This document shows positions 59,501 through 64,000 of a stretch of DNA of 64,000 nucleotides, piece by piece. This DNA is from Bemisia tabaci (taxonomy: Eukaryota > Arthropoda > Insecta > Hemiptera > Aleyrodidae). The stretch covers positions 91,524,411-91,588,410 of the forward strand of contig NC_092793.1 of the NCBI RefSeq assembly GCF_918797505.1, written 5' to 3'. The notes under the pieces are model-generated. The model had not been told where the DNA came from. It made no database searches and saw nothing but the letters and a program-made list of their open reading frames with translations. The translations under genes and the position numbers were made by a program. The number at the start of each line of letters is the position of its first letter. Position 1 is the first letter of the stretch.

Positions 59501-60401
59501 ATATTTTACTTAATGTTTTACTGTCAGCATTTATCTCAACCTGATTTAACACCACCTTGTTTTTGGTTATTTTGTAAAATTTTTTAGCTAATGGGTGTTT
59601 ATCACCCGTGGACACTGCAATGAATAAAAAGAACTGGCGTTCCGCCTCACTCCGCACCAGTCTTTCTTTTTTTGAGGGAAGTAGGGAGGGGGGGCTCTGA
59701 CACCCCCCTCCCCTCCAAGCCACAATAAGACACGCGCGTCTTTTCAGTCGTTTCTCCTTTTTTAATGTGAACCAAACATCCAACACAGGAAGCAAAGTGT
59801 ACTTTCTGAAGTGGGAGGTGAGATTTTGTCCAAAGACAGATCCCTTCCTCTGACCCTCTGTCCGACGAAAAAATTATCCAAAAACTTCCTTTCCCTGATC
59901 CACAGTGCGACGAAATTTTTGTCCAAAACTTTTTCCCCCTGCCTGACCCACGGTGCGACGAACAGTTGGTCCAAAATCGTCCTTACTATTGCCCACTGCG
60001 CGACTGCCCTTCTTCCCGCTCACCATGAAAGTTCAAAGCTGAAACGGCTGGGCCGATTTCCCTCTAATTCATTAATACCAAACCAGTCCTTCCTAGGGGA
60101 GAACTACCACCCATGAAAATTTCAGCTCAAAATATTCATTTTAACTCGAGCTATTGAGTGGACAAGATTTGACCTACCCCCACTTTCGAGCCCCACCTCT
60201 CAAAATCTATTGCCTCAAATTTTAATATTATTTTGCAGAATAGTAGCTCTGATGAGGCTCTACAAAATGCATACAATTTTGTAAAAATATCTTGCAACAT
60301 AAAAAAGATATAACTTCTCAAACATCGAGGAATCTTACTCTTTTTAAGGCGGAAATAAATACGTACGTACGTACGTACGAACCTAGGCAGATACGCACAT
60401 A
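59501..60401. other. Upstream sequence, no gene recognised; ACGT microsatellite at its end
   Basis: 59,640-60,050 has C-rich runs and repeated 'GTGCGACGAA' phrases (59,862, 59,908, 59,956), suggesting a short degenerate tandem repeat of about 47 bp. (ACGT)n lies at 60,360-60,379. The first EMC1 exon was sought here and not found. Confidence 0.5.
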
Positions 60402-62103
60402 CAGGATTATCCAAAAGTCCGGGACTCTCCTAATGACTATTGAACAAAAAATGCTACAGATTTGAAATGTGGGAATGTCCCTAGGTCAAAGGGACCTACT
60501 TTTTGGCGTACCCAACATTTCGGAGGACGCCTCCCCTAAAGGGGGCAGACCCTGACTTTTGTTTTCCGAATGGGAGCACCTCACTTGTACAGGGTGTTTC
60601 AGACCACCCGTACCAGGCCTTTTTCTCGGTTGGTATAGGTCGTACGAAGTCGGCGACCGCGGGGTTGAATAGGGAATTGACCCCAAGGAATCCGAATTTC
60701 GTGGTCCCGAAACCCCCCCACCCCCCCTTGGGGGATAAAGAGGGCGGTCACGATGCTAAAAGTCACGGTTCCCGACCGAATTGCGGATAGATCGCATCAG
60801 AATTGAAAAGCACGGAAAATTTCACGTGGAATTGACCCCTTAAAATCCAAAATCGGACCATCCAAGGCCCAAATTTGATCCCCTAAAGAGGGGGACAGTA
60901 CCCCCCTCCATAATTTCTCTTTGGTCTCAAAATTGACGTAAATTCTCCAGAAAAAGACGGTTTCCCAGGTAATCGACCTCGAGAAATCCAAATTTCATGA
61001 TCCCGAAGCTCCTCTAGCTCCCCTTGGGGGTTAAACGGGGGGGCCCAATTTTAAAAATCGGGGCTCCTTTCCGAATCGCAAATTGATTGCATCCAAATTG
61101 AAGAGCAGAACACATTTACATCTTAAGTGACTCCTAAGAGTTCTAATAGACCCCCTGAACGGCAGAAAGTAACTCCCTGAGGAGGGGGGCCTCGCCCCCG
61201 CCAAAAATTTCTCAGGATTCCTCTTTGGTCGCAAAATTGACGTCGATTCTCCAGAAAAAGACGGTTTCCTATGTAATCGACCCCGAGGACTCTAAATTTC
61301 ATGTTCCCTGAGCTCCTCGGGGTCGATTACATAGGAAACCGTCTTTTTCTGGAGAATCGACGTCAATTTTGCGACCAAAGAGGAATCCTGAGAAATTTTT
61401 GGGGGGGGGGGGCGAGGCCCCCTTCCTCAGGAGGTTACTTACTGCCGTTCAGGGGGGTCAATTAGAACTCTTAGGAGTCACTTAAGATGTAAATGTGTTC
61501 TGCTCTTCAATTTGGATGCAATCAATTTGCGATTCGGAAAGGAGCCCCGATTTTTAAAATTGGGCCCCCCCGTTTAACCCCCAAGGGGAGCTAGAGGAGC
61601 TTCGGGATCATGAAATTTGGATTTCTCGAGGTCGATTACCTGGGAAACCGTCTTTTTCTGGAGAATTTACGTCAATTTTGAGACCAAAGAGAAATTATGG
61701 AGGGGGGTACCGTCCCCCTCTTTAGGGGATCAAATTTGGGCCTTGGATGGTCCGATTTTGGATTTTAAGGGGTCAATTCCACGTGAAATTTTCCGTGCTT
61801 TTCAATTCTGATGCGATCTATCCGCAATTCGGTCGGGAACCGTGACTTTTAGCATCGTGACCCCCTCTTTACCCCCCAAGGGGAGATGGGGGGGTTTCGG
61901 GACCACGAAATTCGGATTCCTTGGGGTCAATTCCCTATTCAACCCCGCGGTCTCCGACTTCGTACGATCTATACCAACCGAGAAAAAGGCCTGGTACGGG
62001 TGGTCTGAAACACCCTGTATTACATCATTCAAAAGGCTTAGAAAAAGAAAATTTTTGGCGAACTGACTAACAATATCTCAATTTTTAACAAAATTGCCAA
62101 AAA
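60402..62103. mobile_element. Half of a CAGG(G/A)TTATCC foldback element, interrupted
   Basis: TA|CAGGATTATCCAAAAGTCCGG begins a left arm resembling that of the element at 62,104. It is split at 60,588 by the TA-flanked palindrome 60,590-62,017 and resumes at 62,018-62,103. A mirrored right arm of its own is missing. Confidence 0.65.
60590..62017. mobile_element. 1.43-kb palindromic element, CAGGGTGTTTCAGACC termini, TA duplication
   Basis: TA|CAGGGTGTTTCAGACCACCC at the left and GGTGGTCTGAAACACCCTG|TA at the right. Arms of about 700 bp are inverted with high similarity and meet near 61,310 with almost no loop. The arms contain 3-4 internally similar modules of about 185-240 bp (a 'CGAAATCC..GGTCCCGAAG.CCCC' phrase recurs). 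No transposase ORF. Probably mobilised by a TA-specific transposase. Confidence 0.92.
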
Positions 62104-62838
62104 TGGCGGGTTATCCAAAAGTCCGGGACCCCCCTTATGACTCTTGAACAAAAAATGCTCGAGATTCTAAATTTGGAGAATGTTCCAAGATCAAAGGGAA
62201 ATACTTTTTGGCGTACCAACAATTTCGGGGGGGGGGGGGGGGAGCGGCGGCCTCCCTAGGGGGAGGCGGACCCTAACTTTTTTTTAAAATGGGAACCCCT
62301 GTCTTGTGATAGATCATTCGAATTTCGAAAGGGCTTCATAAAAGAAAATTTTTGGCAAAAACCGATGGTCAATATCTCAACTTTTAACAAAGTGGCGGCC
62401 AAAAACTGGCGGAATATGCTTTTTTTGGCGATTTACCTACCGATGGTATCGTAAGGAGGTTGGTTTCAAGGGTTTTTCACTTTTCAGTCACGAGAAAAAC
62501 AAATCCGATCTCGGATTTACAAACTACCAAAGCCTTTTCAAGATGGCGGCCAGAAATCGCCAAAAAACGCATTTTCCGCCATTTCGTTAGAAGTTGAGAT
62601 ATTGACGATCGGTTTTCGCCAATTTTTTCTTTTTCATGAAGCCCTTTCGTATGATATATCATAAGATATAGGGGTTCCTATTGGAAAAATGCCGGGGTCC
62701 GCCCCCCCCCCCCCCCCCGAGATTATGGATAAGCCAAAAAGTAGTCCCTTCGACCTAGGAGCATTCTCCACATTTTGAATCTCTGGCATTTTTCGTTCAT
62801 AAGTTATAAGGGAGGTCCTGAAATTTTGGATAACCCTG
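62104..62838. mobile_element. Foldback MITE, GGGTTATCCAAAAGTCCGGG termini
   Basis: GGGTTATCCAAAAGTCCGGG is inverted at the right end (..TTTTGGATAACCC, then TG). Arms of about 320 bp carry matching blocks (GATCAAAGGGA.TACTTTTTGGC / GCCAAAAAGTAGTCCCTTCGACC). It contains G17 and C18 runs. Directly adjacent to the half element at 60,402. Confidence 0.8.
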
Positions 62839-64000
62839 TCTGCTGTATTAAGGTTAAGAACGCTTAATTTTTTATTTTATTGCGAAACCGCTAGGCAAAT
62901 TGATTTTTTGCAACCATACTGAGATGAGACCTGCGTATAATTTTATGTTTCTACAGAGCTGCTGGATACATTCCATAATTTTTTAATATTAACGGAAGTT
63001 TGCATACGAAATATTTTATGAATCACCACTAGTGACAGCAAACTGAACAAATGAAGATCTCGTATAGTTTCTTATGTATTAACTAACAAAACCGCTGGAT
63101 GAATCGGGTATTTTTTAGTGTTCACAGAAACTTGTATAAAAAATGATTTATGAATCAACCCTAGTCAAATTGAACACCAAGCGCGCAACTATTTGTACTC
63201 CGGTGTGGTCATGTGATATCACGCAAAAATGAAGGAAATCCTTAGCTTTTCGTCCATCTCACATTACTGACATTTATGAATGCGGCAGTAATCATGGAGA
63301 AATGCATAATTAGTAATTTTTTGTTTTTTCAAGGCAGCTGGAAAAATCGCACATATGTAAATAAATAAACTAGAGAAAGAGTTAAGTGATTCGTCATGGG
63401 TTCTAGACATGATCAAACTGGCGTGCGATATATTTTATCACATATCTGTGTAAAAACTCTGAGCAGATTTGGACTTGGTAGTCACTAAAACGTTGAACCA
63501 CATAGACCGTGCATCCTGTGTTACGGAAGGCGTGACAACTTTTAAAAATTCGCACGGCGCACTTAGCATCAATGTGTTCATGTGTCCCAATTGCACACAA
63601 CTGCGCATGTGTGTAAGCAGCTCCAGTGAATTTTTGTTGGGTTGTGAGGCTTATTTTCTCGGTTAACAATTAGTTCGGAAAAATGAAACATTGCTATTCA
63701 GTTGTAAAATTATATGTTCTAAAACTTCTCTTCCAGATTTTGTCTGAAAATGGACTCAAAACGAGATATTCTCGAAAAACCGAGCGCGCAAATGAATTCT
63801 CAATTGCTTTTCTGCAGTCTCTTGGAGTGCTTGGGACACACACTCTCTCCCCTTCCCTGTCTGCCCATCATGGGGCTCCGAGATACAAGTCACGCTTCAC
63901 GCGTACAAAACCAAGCCGGATGCACTGTCTACGTGATTCAATGTCTTTGGGTAGCGGAAATAAGAGAGACATCCCCTGCTCGAGAGGTTTGAGAATTATC
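62839..64000. other. Upstream sequence, nothing recognised
   Basis: AT-rich then mixed. The ORFs near 63,403-63,992 on either strand show no recognised family. Whether this is still the EMC1 first intron or intergenic DNA cannot be decided from the window. Confidence 0.4.

Noticed and set aside
1..64000. CRISPR arrays, rRNA genes, bacterial operons, viral genes
   Set aside because: None seen. The inverted and tandem repeats have no spacer periodicity, and no viral protein family was recognised.

Overview
This 64-kb window looks like nuclear DNA from an animal, most likely an insect. The grounds are a widely split protein gene with GT-AG introns, an AT-rich background, no operon-like ORFs, and transposon families usual in arthropods (mariner, hAT, Transib, Helitron, foldback MITEs, degenerate non-LTR reverse transcriptases). 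The species cannot be fixed from sequence alone.

The one host gene recognised is EMC1, the large luminal subunit of the ER membrane protein complex. It runs on the minus strand over nearly the whole window. Fourteen coding exons were placed between 58,069 and 1, from 'KTLIGSPKFARIVD' near the N-terminus to 'INYNQTSFRLRGI' near the C-terminus. Every adjacent junction keeps reading frame and has GT-AG ends. Exon 1 (signal peptide) lies upstream of exon N and was not found. The last exon(s), carrying the membrane anchor, lie below position 1. One internal stretch of about 50 residues between the exons at 56.2 kb and 51.7 kb was not located. About 2.4 kb of coding sequence is spread over 58 kb.

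Almost everything else is intron filled with nested mobile DNA. Main blocks: a degenerate tandem array (1.55-2.55 kb); an old palindrome (3.2-6.6 kb) carrying a Helitron-like element (3,920-4,800) and a TA-flanked foldback MITE (5,142-6,070); a foldback element (7,835-10,188); a GC-rich tandem block (17.8-19.45 kb); an internally deleted mariner (21,691-22,714) and non-LTR debris (22.9-23.7 kb); a 4.3-kb palindrome (25.2-29.55 kb) split by another foldback; a mariner-derived palindrome (35,425-36,432); and foldbacks near the upstream end (60.4-62.8 kb).

The most notable object is a Transib element at 46,765-50,275. It is inserted with a 5-bp CGCCA duplication into one arm of a large, very similar inverted repeat (41,727-50,430). 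It encodes a two-exon, 674-residue RAG1-like transposase with candidate catalytic Asp/Asp/Glu and Cys/Cys/His/His zinc ligands in place. Both ends begin with the V(D)J heptamer CACAGTG. A second shared AT-rich block lies 11 nt from the heptamer at one end and 21 nt at the other, recalling the asymmetric spacers of 12/23 recombination signals. The transposase ends in a 16-A run that probably hides a frameshifted C-terminus.
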